Shown one piece after another: positions 52,863-64,000 of a DNA stretch of 64,000 nucleotides (positions are counted from its first letter, which is position 1; every line of letters begins with the position of its first letter). The stretch comes from Pempheris klunzingeri (lineage: Eukaryota; Chordata; Actinopteri; Acropomatiformes; Pempheridae). The notes beneath the pieces are model-generated. The model was not told the origin of the DNA. It saw only the letters and a list, made by a program, of their open reading frames with translations, and ran no database searches. The stretch lies in assembly GCF_042242105.1 (NCBI RefSeq), contig NC_092027.1, positions 12,172,221 to 12,236,220 on the forward strand, read 5' to 3'. A program made the position numbers and the translations under genes.

Positions 52863-54560
52863 GTAGAAAGGAAATAACACACTCTAAGACTGTACTCTAA
52901 ATGCCTGCTACACCTTTCACACGATCCAGGAGGAAATACTGGCTGACGGAATCAAACTCAGTAGAGAGGTCCCACAAAATTAAAATGATATCCAGAGTCA
53001 TTCCAAAGAAAGTCAATTCTCGCACACACACACACACACACTTCTCACCTCTTCAACAATTTATTAGAAAGAGAGTCAGCGTTTCATTTAAAGGAACCTC
53101 TCTCAAACACGTACATCATGAAGTGCCACACTGCTTAAGTACCGTCCATTACTGCATGATAGTCTGCAGCTGTGTTAGAGGAGGTGTGTCCATGATCACA
53201 CACAGCAGCTCCCTCACCCAGGATCCCCACAACTGTGAATATATCATATCACATATGTGAAAGACAATACAATACCAGTAATTTTAGGTTCAATGGTATG
53301 TATATATATAAAACACAGTCTAAAGACGGTAACAAGTCACTGTTACCCTTAGCAGAGTTGTCTCCATACTGTGGTGCATCTTAAACCTGTTTGGAATTTG
53401 TCAAAACTCATGTTGTGATTGAAAAAGATGTGAGAGAGCAACTTTGTCCAGGAGCTCAGCTAAAAAATTACAATTTTGAGATTGGCTGCGAGCTATTGCA
53501 TTAAGTACAGTCCAAGGGTGAATCACAGAATACTTGAATGAGGAAGGTAAAAGAGAAACTCATGGAGAGAATCTGCAGAAGCTGGTGAATTAAAAAGTGA
53601 CTGAAGAGGTTTCTAGAAGGTGGGATGAGAGGAAGACGGGGGAGTAAACAGATCAGCATCTTGCTTACATGTGGTGCGGTCACAGTGACCATGGGAACAT
53701 TTGTGTTTAACAAGAAACCAGTGCTTTATTTTCACCCTTCAGGCTGTTATTCTTGTTATTCTTAAGTCGCCACTACACACAGTGGAAGCATGAAGAAGTG
53801 TGTAGTTAAGAATTTCACAATGACTGGATGATTGGGTGCTTTATTGTGCTGTCTCATTATTAATCATCTCTTATTTTTGCCTTCAGTTCCCCTTTTCTTT
53901 TTTTTTGACTCTTCTGTTTTTTAAGTCAGCCTTGAAAACTGAGTTGCTATTAACCTTGAGGAAATGATTACTCTCGAGATCCACTGACAGCATCACTTAA
54001 CACAAATTATGTATATAGTGGCCTTAACCTTTAAGTTCCTCAGCACATGCAGTTGAAGCCCATAGAGAGGAGAACAGTTAGATAATGGCCTTGCGAGCTT
54101 TCTGATGTGCTGCGATGCTCTCCAGCGCAAACGTAATTACGGCCTGACAGCGGGCGGATGCCCTCACAAAGGCCCAATAATCAGAGGCTGGTGATCGGAG
54201 CATGCAGCTCATGACCAGGAGAGGCAGTGACGCTGAAAAGTAATTAAAGTCACCCGCAGAGTGGAGCCATGCAAACTGCACTGCCAGCTTGCTACAACCC
54301 CCCTTTTTGACTTCTTGCTGTTCTATTGTTCCCTCTCTCCCTTTCTCTCCTCAGTCGTGTTTCATTTTCTCTCACTTCCTGCTGCTGCATTTCTCTCTAG
54401 CACCTCCCCTCCCAACCCTCGGCTAGCTCCCTTTAAAGTCCCATCTTGCTTTGCTTTCTCTCCATCTGTCCATCATTCTGTCAGCCAGTGTTTTTTCTCT
54501 CCTCTCCATCCATCACTCGCTGACTCATGAATACAGAAGCTACCTGTGTCCTGCCCTGTA
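52863..54560. other. Gene desert, fourth segment
   Basis: It holds a (CA)n run at about 53023-53041. It also holds a non-repetitive stretch at 54080-54260 that includes GCAAACGTAATTACGGCCTG and AAAGTAATTAAAGTCACC and could be conserved non-coding DNA. No gene is seen. Confidence 0.35.
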
Positions 54561-54567
54561 CCCCCCC

Positions 54568-54598
<31 letters not shown>

Positions 54599-54611
54599 AC
54601 ACACACACACG
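54561..54611. repeat. Poly-C (24) followed by (AC)n
   Basis: A run of 24 C residues (54561-54584) passes straight into about 13 AC units, then a short GTGTGTG. Such tracts are error-prone in sequencing, so the exact length is doubtful. Confidence 0.95.
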
Positions 54612-55559
54612 TGTGTGTTCATGCTCATTCCAAAACAACCTAAAGCAACTTAAATTGATTTTACCTGAAGCTTTCATTTTACAGAGCACTTTTCTAAGTC
54701 ATTATGGTGCCAACTTTAAATGCCATGTACACTGTCAGGTCTGTGTGTTGGTCCTTTGTACCCACATACATGTGTATTGTGGTATTTCTGCATGTATAAT
54801 TCATTAGTCTCTCAGATGTGTGACCAACTTTCCTTTTAAAGTGAGCGGTGTCTATCTAATATTACTTGCCGTGCATGCCGCAGAGAGTGAGCTTATCTCC
54901 AGCTAAGCCTTTATGCTATGCAAAGGAGTGAAAGATTACCCCTTTCACTGCTCCCCTGTTCATAACCCCCTGGCTCACCCATGGGGAGCTCAGAGTAAAT
55001 GGAAAGAAAGGGAGGAGGCCATTGTGCAACTCCGTGGATTGGTGACTTAATCCCTTCGTCAACTTTTCATGTTTGGCACAGTTCAGGCACTGTACTTGTA
55101 CTGTAACTAATGAAAGGATGTTTAAGAAGTAAGTGCTCGCAATATGTCCAGCTCAAGGACAAACTCATTAAGTGAAGTGAGGAGGAACATCACATAGTGA
55201 TGATCAATGACAATAACAATTGAGGTCAGCATGAGGTCAATCCAAAGACAAATTCTGATTTTAAAGCAACTGATTAACCGATCCATCATCTGTAAAACCA
55301 GTTTCTGAGCCTAAGATCCTACTTGGACACAGAGACACGGTTGTACGAGCTTGCTCCTCTCAACTTTAGAAAATATGTTCTTATTAACGCTTATATCCTC
55401 TTAGTTGTTAAAGCCAATAGAACAGAGCGTTGGTAGTGAATTAGACGAGCGTGCAGACAGGATGTCAGGGGAACGTGTGTGTTTAATCCCTCCCCTGAGA
55501 ATCAGTGAGGTTCAGTTCAATTACACATAGCATGTTTTCATATTATCATTAGCACAGGC

Positions 55560-55985
55560 ACATGAAGTGCACTCAAATGATTCGCTCAATGGGGGAAGAA
55601 GTCTTCAGATTTTATACATCAGTTTAAACCGCAGTGATACCGCAGTTTAAGAATACTCAAGTAAAGTGGATGATACAGAGCTAATTTTTTACACACTTGT
55701 GGGAAGTGCAGTTACTGACTGTTTTTAATTTACCGAATCATCAATTTCATCTTAAGTTTAATGGTGTATCACATCTACAAGAGGTTTTGCACATGAAATC
55801 CGACTCTGCAAATATTTTGAGCCAAAATCCTAACCTGTGGTGGCGAGAAAAGAAATACAATATTTCCCACTGAAATGTTGTATAGAAGATAAAGTGACAT
55901 AAAATTGAGATATTTATGTGAAGCACCTCAATAGCATGCTAAAGTATAGCTCTTAGATTAGTGCTGTAAGTTCCACCACTGGAAC
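55560..55985. repeat. Dispersed teleost repeat, decayed copy
   Basis: GGGGAAGAAGTCTTCAGATT marks one end and AAGTTCCACCACTGGAAC the other, with ATACAATATTTCCCACTGAA then ATGTTGTATAGAAGATAAAG between. It belongs to the same family as 45590-46150. Confidence 0.6.
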
Positions 55986-58900
55986 TGCTTGTCTATATGC
56001 TGAGGCACAGAGGTGCTGCAGCCCTTTTCCTCTCAAGAATGCAGTTTTGGATGCGAGTACACATGTAGGACAAGGGTTAATGCTGCTGCCGGGTGCAACT
56101 GATCTGTGTATTTGCCCCGACATACAATGGGACCTATGTACTCAACATCTTATCCACCGGCTTGAAGTGAGCAGCAAGTTGGCTAATGAACATTTTTACA
56201 GAATAAGAATCATTACAAAGCTCAGTGGCATGAAAGACCACAAAGGCTGCAGCCAAGGCCAGTGTATATTAATTTAGTCAGCGTGGCCCTGTGTGGCAGA
56301 GAAAATCTCCTTAACACTGTGCTCTTTGTTTTATTTTGAGCTAATCTCTTTGGTCAGCGCACAATTTTTTCTCTGTCATCAGTAAGCAAAAGTGCTGATT
56401 TATCATTTAAGAGGGGGTTAAGGATTAAGCAGCTTATACATATATATACTGTACACCCACACTTGTCAGGTCTCCCTAACTGGTTTAGCGTCTACACACT
56501 TCAGTACTTGGTTTCTCCTTCTCATGACCTTCATATGTTGCAAGATCTTTTTCCTACAAGAAACAACAAACTCTGAGGGCCAAATTCCAATTCATACCAT
56601 GAATGATGAAAAGCACAAAGTCATCTAATTTCTATTCTCCTCACAGACGTGGGTCTATTGCAGAGAGATTGGCGGTGATTGTGTTCAAGCACTCAAGTCT
56701 GTAGGGGAAAACTAAAAAGTCAGGAATTAGGTAGGCTGACACTGCGCCTTTTGAACAAGGCAGCCTTGAAAGCACAAGCTACCATGCGCCCCTTGAAGCA
56801 TGAGTGACATGCAAGAGAGGGTATTTTTGAGTGAAAACACTCCATGGGGTGACAGCAGAGAACTGCTTCATTTCAATATTTCCCAGAAGACAAAAACACA
56901 AAACGTACTAGAAGAAAACAGAAGACTAAAACAGTTTGTTTTTGCCTTGTTGATTTCTATCTTACTTTCACACGTACTTAACCAAAAATAAATGTGTGAT
57001 ATTCAATACCTATGTAATGTAGGTGGAGCATGAGAGTTCTGCTACAGTCATTTCCTTTTGAAAAACAGGCAAATATGCGAGGCATGGTGCCACAGCTGTA
57101 AGCCTCACTGTAGGAAGGGTTTGATTGAGCTCTTGGTTTTTCCTGTGGGACACCTGGATATTTTGTTCATATTTTTGTGTTCAGGTTTCTCTCACAGTAA
57201 AAAGATTTAGTCAGATCAGAGTGTGTGAGCTAGTCTTACGATGGTTTTGCAGCCTGTTAATGATCTGCATGCTGGCATGGGCTCGAGCCCCTCATGACTT
57301 TTACCAGAAATAGTCCAAATAGGGACTATAAATACAACATTTCTCAATTAAGAATCCAAATTATTCAAAACTGTCTTTCAGCACGGTCTCATAAATGACT
57401 TAAAGCTTTCAGAGAATGCCACAGTGCTCTCCACTGGCGCCATTAGCAGCAGCCGTGATGTCTGTGGTAACAGATTTCTAGGAAACAGCAGTGAAACATA
57501 GAGTGGAACTCATAGATGAAATGACATGCAGTCTATCTCCTGTTCTACTGCAGCTACTAGAGATAAATAGATGTGATGATGAGCTTATGTGGGATGTGGA
57601 GCACATGCTGTATGCTTGGCACTTAATACATTGCTTTTCATGCTTTTACCTGCAGGAGAGACATTTATTTTAATCAAACATACAACACACTGAATAATAC
57701 AGACGCGAGAGGAGGGAAATGAGCTTTGTTGTTACATTGCCTTAGTTAGATGTTTAACATTTGTATCACTTTATGCTTATACTGGATAAAAGAAATGGAC
57801 TCTTTGTATGTTAGAAATGAATAAATTGTAAAAAAAAATATCCTTAATATCCTTTAGGATATGACAAAACATTTGAGGGCACAATTTATATCTGTTCCAT
57901 TCAGTGATTGTAGTTACAAAGCAGAGATAAAAGTCTAACCCTCAGCCCTCTAATAATCCTTAATACAGTATGTTTTTAAAGAGTAAATACTCAGTCAAGG
58001 TAAGATCTCATAGTGAATGAATAGAGATCACTCTAATCACATAATACAGTATCTGCAAATTATTCCAGTACGATAAAGTTTTCTAACATTTAAATCTTTG
58101 TCAAGGCTAAGTTGTGGAACTACTATAAAAAAAAACTGTAGAATATAATTGTACAATGAAGTCAAGTAAAAGCTGACTTACACTGAGGGTTTCTGTGCAG
58201 TACCAGAACGCTTGTAGGTGCCACTGAGAATAATTCAAATGTTTCTCATTTGCTGTGTAAAAAAACAGTTTGAAGAGCTAACAGGTATTTTTGCTCTGAT
58301 TGGCTAATTTGGCGACACCTTTAACAGCCTGAGCTCAGGCCAGGAAAGGCTGATTGGTTCCACCGACAGATGGATGATTTTATAACCGGTTAAAACAATT
58401 TTGGCCTGCTGTTGTTTAAGACCCCATAAAAACCAGATCTGAGGTTGTTTCTTGGTGTTCGACTCAAATAAAAATATGGATGGGCATGCATGAGTCTATG
58501 ACTGTATATTGTTGAGGTAACAATGACCTCCAAATGGTGTGTGATGATAAAAAAATCTCAGTGATCAGTTATGCTTTAGTTATGTAGATTTCATCAGCAG
58601 CTTTGATCCCATTCAGATAGCACTTGCATGTTAATCTGTGAAAAAGACAAATAATGTCCTTTGATTTCAATGCTTGTCTTGGGTGCCGGTACTTCACCCA
58701 TACCCTTACATCCAGTGCTGATCACCTCTGATCCACCTGCTCCTTGTATCAAAGAGGATAGTTTAATTACAAAGATGGGGATTAGCCTGGACAGGTGCAT
58801 GAAAACACTGCCCTCTCCTGGAGCTATAGTGCCAAGACCTGTCATCACAGTGTTCACCCATACAACACAAGATGACACATGTTTAAGCATTGTTTGATGT

Positions 58901-59451
58901 GCGCCTCTGCGGCTGTGACCAAATCTGAAGCACAGCTCTGTCTTTGGACAGACTTCATGTTAACCTTACCAACACTGTGGTGCATAAGTTATTTTCAGCC
59001 CGAGGAGTCGCTTTAAGAGAGGATTCTCTCCTTAAATGGGTCAACACATCTATCAGTAGGAGATGGCAGATAAAACTTACACTGATAGATGTTCCTATCT
59101 GAACAAATGGATTTACACCAGTCGGAGAGGTTGTGATAAATAAGCCCTGTAGATCAGGCCGCCCACTGCCATGCCATCAACATATTTTAATACCATAACA
59201 ATGTTTTTTTGTTTTACTTTATTTGTCTGAGTAGAAAACAATCATGATGATAACACAGAGCCGTGAGGGGCCACTTTACTTGAAATAACCTCATCAGAGA
59301 AACACTCTTCATTCCCCTCCTGACTGTGCTTAAGAGCCTGTTGACCCAGACGACACTCAAGACTCCCATTTACCTCCAACGGAGACTCATGTTGTCAGAG
59401 AAAGATGATTATGTTATTACATGTTTTCTTGGAGAGTGTATTTTACGAGAA

Positions 59452-59520
59452 TTGCAACTAACGGTTGTCTTTACTGCTGATAGATCTGATGATTATTTTC
59501 TTGTTGAAAAGTGGATTTTG
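59452..59520. repeat. Fragment of the dispersed repeat seen at 15.7, 28.7 and 39.5 kb
   Basis: TTGCAACTAACGGTTGTCTT, GATCTGATGATTATTTTCTT and GTTGAAAAG match the terminal part of that family in the opposite orientation to 28690-28955. Confidence 0.5.
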
Positions 59521-61089
59521 ACCACTAGTAGTGCTAAAAAGTTACATTTGTACAAGTGGGTCCTTGTTTGTTTCTGTACATGCACATGAGCATGCAGGTG
59601 GCAAAAAAATACATCTCTGCCAATGGTTTCTCACTATTCCACTGATCAACAGATGGCAGTAATTTGCCAAAAAGACATTGATGAAGAAGACTATTAACTA
59701 GTAAACATGGATGTAAACAAAGAAGATATCAAGTTTGATTTATGAAGAAATTAATACATTCAACATGTTTCTCAGACGTAAAGGATTCACACTGGAAAAT
59801 ACTCCAAAATGCACCTTTAAATTAATCAAATGTAGGGTGTGCAACTTATTCTACAAGTATTTTTGTTATATTTGTTGAAAGTATAAGTCCGACAGCAACC
59901 AATGCATCAAATAATTTGAAAGACTGCCATCTACTGAGCTAACCATAAGCCCATGGAGCCTATCTGTTAGCACAAAGCACTCTGAGCTGAGTGAGCAGTA
60001 TGTGTGAGATGAGGGCTGGAGGTAATGTTGTCTTGGTCTTTGTCTTTGTGACGGCTATTTTGTTTGTGTTTATATGATTGTGACATTTTACTTTCTTTAT
60101 CTGAAAAGAGAAGCTGTCAGTGGTTGTGTACAGAATGAATTAGAGAACCCTCAGTGAACCGCTTAAATCAAACACCACCAAAGACTTTCACAAAGAGAAA
60201 AGTTTTAAGAGAAAAGAAAAGTTTTAAAGAGACAATTAACAACTTCAGCGTCTGTTTTCTGAGAATCAGTATCTCACAAATCACAAAGACCTCAGCCACA
60301 CAATCTCTTCCCCATTTGTTTCTCACCTTATGAGGTCTGCAATTACGCCTGTTCCTGTAATTCACTATTAATGGATTCTTCCACTTCAATTATCCATAAA
60401 GGCCAGAATTGTAATATTGATAAGACACTATTCTTGTTTGTGTTTTTATAAAAAGGATTATTACAGCACCTTATATGGACATGAGTCTTAGAAAATCATT
60501 TGATGTGACACAAAGCTGCAGTTTGCCGTACCTCCACAAGATTGCAGCAGAGATCATCATTTGACTTCATTCAAATCAATTCCAGGTATGCCTTTGTGAT
60601 TTAAGATGACAGTTGAAAATACCAGCCTTATTACAAGCGTTCAGACTCCTCACTGAACTATGATGATCAACACAATACCTCACATTCCTTTCGGGGATTT
60701 ATATTATGAAATATATCAGGTCAAAGAGTCTTTTAAACACAGGACTGTTTCCATTGCATCAGTGGGCCGCTTGCCTGTGCCAAAGAGTTCCAGGAAGAAG
60801 CACAATACTTAAAATCATCTCAGAGCGGAGTGTGAAGCAGGTGCTTTACAGTCAAATCTCAGATCTGCTTCTTCACTTCCTTGTGTGGCTCATCATGGGA
60901 AAACAGAGCTGGGTGACACCTATTTATATATATTTACACATTTTTCCTGTATGGTTCACAGTGACGGTAAAAAGTTTACCATTTATTTCTAAAGCTGCCC
61001 TAAAACTTTTTCAAAAATCTGAAAACGTCCCTGGAAATACCAGCAAATGCTCTCCTCTGTAATTTCTGTTCTATTAAATATCCGATGAC

Positions 61090-61122
61090 ACTGTGTGTGT
61101 TTGTGTGTGTGTGTGTGTGTGT
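61090..61122. repeat. (TG)n microsatellite
   Basis: TG repeat with one T interruption. Confidence 0.9.
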
Positions 61123-62327
61123 GAGGGGAACATCCATCCAAGAGGGAGTTTACGTCATGAGGAAGTTGTGTAGTCTGTTATTGAAAGGTTTATGTGGGTG
61201 TGAAACCTTAATAATCCCGTATCACAAGAAAGGATAAAGTTTACACTTGTGGCCAAGGGACAGGATGAGATCACTCAGACAAACTCTACACCTGATTTCC
61301 TAACACCTAACCTCATTTAACCACAAACACTTCCTTTTATCCATGGGCTGTTTCCCCGTTTCCACTCTTTGTGCTAGTCAGGCTAAGCTACTGGCTACCA
61401 TTTTCATGCAAACAGGCATGAGAGTTGTATCAATGTATTCATCTCACTGGTGGCAACAAAGCACAGACGCATATCTTGTAAACCCTTTAATAACAGACTT
61501 CTTCATGTACACAAAAATACAACTTGCTTACACACCTTCCCACAGCTTCTCAAACACACCCTTTTCCAACACGCACACACATTTCTTCAGATATTCATTA
61601 CTTGACCTACTACTAGCTGACTTTTTGGGGGCCTTGTTGTCATCCTCTGAAGAGCCCGCCTCTGACGTGTTGGGCAATCGTTGGTCTGGCAGCTTCCCAG
61701 CAGCTGAGACACTCCAGCTACCCTGTTGATACCTAATCTGACTCTTGTGCTCACACACACACACACTCACACAAATGAAGACAGGCAGGTATGCGCATGA
61801 ACACGCACACAACGCTTACGCAAGCCTCAGCCAGCCATGCCTGGGGTAGTCATAACACACAGACGGTGGAGACATGCCAAGCTCTTATAGGTCAAACAAT
61901 GATTCATAAGCAAAAGTGGATTAGATAAAAAGTACATGTATGTGAGTTTAAATAGTGCTGGTGTTCAGTGTTTGATGTGCTGACCTCAAGCTCCAACGGT
62001 TACCGCTGCAGCCAGGGAAAAAAGAAAGAGAGTAGTGCATATGCTCCCCCTTGCGTATTCCAGGAAAAGACACTGACCCACTATTGACATTTGTGTGTTT
62101 GAGGCGTTAAATGTTACATTACGCAAAGGTCAGAGAAGAGTAAACGGTTAGAGGCAGAGATGGAGAGAGAGGGAGAGTTTTTTGCCTTGCAAGGATGAAA
62201 TTGAAAGTGCTGGGGAAAATGAGAAAATGTTTTGTTTTCTCTCACAGTGATGGAGAGCTGTGTGGAGATAATTCTTGCAGGACAGCCTTCAAGGCATGCA
62301 CTCGAGCTGTGTAATGTGCAGGTGCGT

Positions 62328-62329
<2 letters not shown>

Positions 62330-62381
<52 letters not shown>
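62330..62381. repeat. (TG)n-(AG)n compound microsatellite
   Basis: About 20 TG units pass into GAGAGAGAGAGAGG. It lies about 60 bp downstream of the inferred minus-strand cleavage site. Confidence 0.95.
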
Positions 62382-62385
<4 letters not shown>

Positions 62386-62424
62386 AAGACGAGCAACAGT
62401 AATGAAAAAAACAAGGCATGTGAG

Positions 62425-64000
62425 TATGAAAAAATGTGATCTTTATTCAACATCTGCACACATATTTCAAATATACATATTTACATCTTTTGTACAATGA
62501 ATATTTCTCCTGTGTATAACCTGTGTGGACTAATAATAGCCTCTAGGTTGTGTCACAAATACATAATTCACAGTGCAATATGACGTTTGTGCACCCGTGT
62601 CAGTTTACTCTACATGTCACATGAATGTGTGACTCACTCTACATGTATGAACCAGAGACAAAACCATAAATCTCTTAACTTACTTTTCTGTGAGAAACAA
62701 TTCAGATTGTCATAAGTCTCATCTCAAGCAGATGAGAGAAATAATTAAAGAACTGCAACAGACGTTATATTAGCCTACTGCGTGACCCAAAAATGTAATG
62801 CACAATGCTCCACAGATATGCCAGATTTAGTACCGTTGTCAAAATAAATTGTGCCAGAATGAAAAAGCTGGCTGCAGACCTACAGTAGCCTGTAAGGCTA
62901 CACGTCACTGAAGCGCTGCATCCGCTTGTCACAATCCAAGATAAAATATGGTTTAGAACGTGGTACATTATGTCACTAACTATGATGACTAGTCTCCATG
63001 GATCCAACGGCAAAAAAATCAAAATGAGAGGGGAAAAAAGTACCATTAAAGAGGTGAAACAGTCAGAACAGATTCTTCCAGCCAAGGTCAGGACCATTCT
63101 CTACAGACACGCTCAAGTGTTGAGTCATCATCAGACAACCAACACCAAATATCGCCTGACTGCCACTGATTCAGAGCCATTCAGTTTATGAAACACAGTG
63201 ATACGGGCACAACACTCAGCACAGCTCAGCTTTGTTAAAGCAACACAGCTTGACATAATGTTCCAAACAGAAATGAACAAAACTGGTTCAACTGCTCAAC
63301 TGAGAAAATCTTCATTTTTCTGTAATGTCTTCCTGTCTTATTTGGTGGACTGGATTTTTTGACACATCTCTCAAAAATACAAAAGTTGTTGGATTGAGAC
63401 ATGATTCATATTGCGTCAGTAGGAAGTACTGTTTGAATTCACTGTGTATTTTTTAAAACGTTTTTCCACAGAGATCCTACTGTGCCTTCAGGTGTAAGAA
63501 TTATCCAACCTTCTCTGTTGCTGCAAAGGCATGTGACCTAGTCTTTAAAACCAGAGTCGCTCCCGGCGTTTTATACTAAACCAAAAGCATTAGTGTTAGC
63601 TTTAAGTGCGGCTAACTTCACATGCAGCATTTGAGAAGAGTCGAACAGATTGATCACAATAACAATTTGCAAGATCAGAGCCTTTTAAGAGACCCCTCCT
63701 GTTCGGATTTAACCTTTAACTGATATATTCAGCTTTGAGCATGTTTATAAAAAGTAAATGTTGAACTGTCAAATTTCTGAGATGTATATTTCTCTATATA
63801 CTAAAACTCTTAGCCCACTGCCACTGCTTATTGTTTGAGTATGTGTGTGTGTGTGAGACCAACTCTGCCCACATTTCTTACATCAGTAACACCCTGCGTT
63901 TCTCAACCTTCTGCGCATGGTGTGAGATTTGTAAATGCTCTCCATTTGCTGAGACGTTGCCAGATTGGCAGTGAAACACCTTCGTAGCATCCCCGCTGAG
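62425..64000 (-). other. Probable 3' UTR of a minus-strand gene beyond the right edge (trib1?)
   Basis: On the minus strand the sequence runs through a perfect Pumilio element TGTAAATA (62485-62478), a TGTATATTTG stretch and TTGAATAAAGATC (AATAAA at 62447-62442). T-rich DNA with GTTTTTTT follows. This is the usual order at the end of a vertebrate 3' UTR. No coding frame of note lies between here and the edge, so at least 1.5 kb would be untranslated. In human, TRIB1 is convergent with LRATD2 and has a long 3' UTR; the same arrangement would hold here. MYC is unlikely, because it lies on the other flank of LRATD2 in human and has a short 3' UTR. Naming trib1 is inference only. Confidence 0.35.
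62442..62447 (-). promoter_or_regulatory. Poly(A) signal AATAAA, minus strand
   Basis: The hexamer lies about 30 bases downstream of a Pumilio-type motif and upstream of a T-rich element, which supports a real cleavage site near 62425. Confidence 0.45.

Larger units (their letters stand above)
55986..62424. other. Gene desert, last segment
   Basis: No coding exon is recognisable. It holds a repeat fragment at 59452-59520 and (TG)n runs at 61090-61122 and 62330-62371. A directly repeated AGAAAAGTTTTAA pair lies near 60195-60230. Frames up to 128 codons show no domain. Confidence 0.4.

Noticed and set aside
38257-62424. Search for MYC, POU5F1-like or other protein exons in the desert
   Set aside because: No frame contains recognisable bHLH-zipper, POU or other domain sequence, and gene order points to the opposite flank of lratd2.

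Overview
This window is vertebrate nuclear DNA, most likely from a percomorph-type teleost fish. It holds three recognisable protein genes with GT-AG introns. The introns are compact, microsatellites are abundant, and there are several families of short dispersed repeats that I recognise from teleost genomes. There are no bacterial, phage or organellar features.

Layout. (1) 2.7-5.3 kb, minus strand: klhl38, three coding exons encoding a complete 583-residue BTB-BACK-Kelch protein, preceded by at least one non-coding exon. (2) 11.1-31.7 kb, plus strand: fam91a1, 24 coding exons joining into one uninterrupted 833-codon frame, with a GC-rich ETS-site promoter and a poly(A) signal at 32.85 kb. 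(3) 36.9-38.3 kb, plus strand: lratd2 (fam84b), a 5' non-coding exon, a 209-bp intron and a single coding exon for 274 residues. (4) 38.3-62.4 kb: about 24 kb with no convincing coding sequence, containing dispersed repeats, microsatellites and a few stretches that look like possible regulatory DNA. (5) 62.4-64.0 kb: probably the 3' UTR of a minus-strand gene whose coding region lies beyond the right edge. Orientation relative to lratd2 makes trib1 the best guess, but no coding sequence is visible to confirm it.

The divergent klhl38/fam91a1 pair has the same relative order and orientation as on human chromosome 8q24, but nothing resembling ANXA13 is seen between them. lratd2 follows fam91a1 directly, although in human it lies about 2.8 Mb away on the other side of TRIB1, so this is a rearranged or condensed form of the 8q24 block. 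The genes do not form an operon-like unit: KLHL38 is a predicted Cullin-3 substrate adaptor of muscle, FAM91A1 works in endosome-to-Golgi vesicle capture, and LRATD2 is an LRAT-fold protein that lacks the usual catalytic cysteine.

I found no evidence of a novel biological system. The best second-look items are a spliced upstream ORF over lratd2, the inferred 3' UTR at the right edge, a nested transposon insertion with an 8-bp target duplication, a 71-bp alternating purine-pyrimidine tract in fam91a1, a 14-bp-arm hairpin in the gene desert, and a possible in-frame alternative acceptor in fam91a1. No database or alignment tool was used. Family assignments rest on recognising the proteins and repeats by eye.
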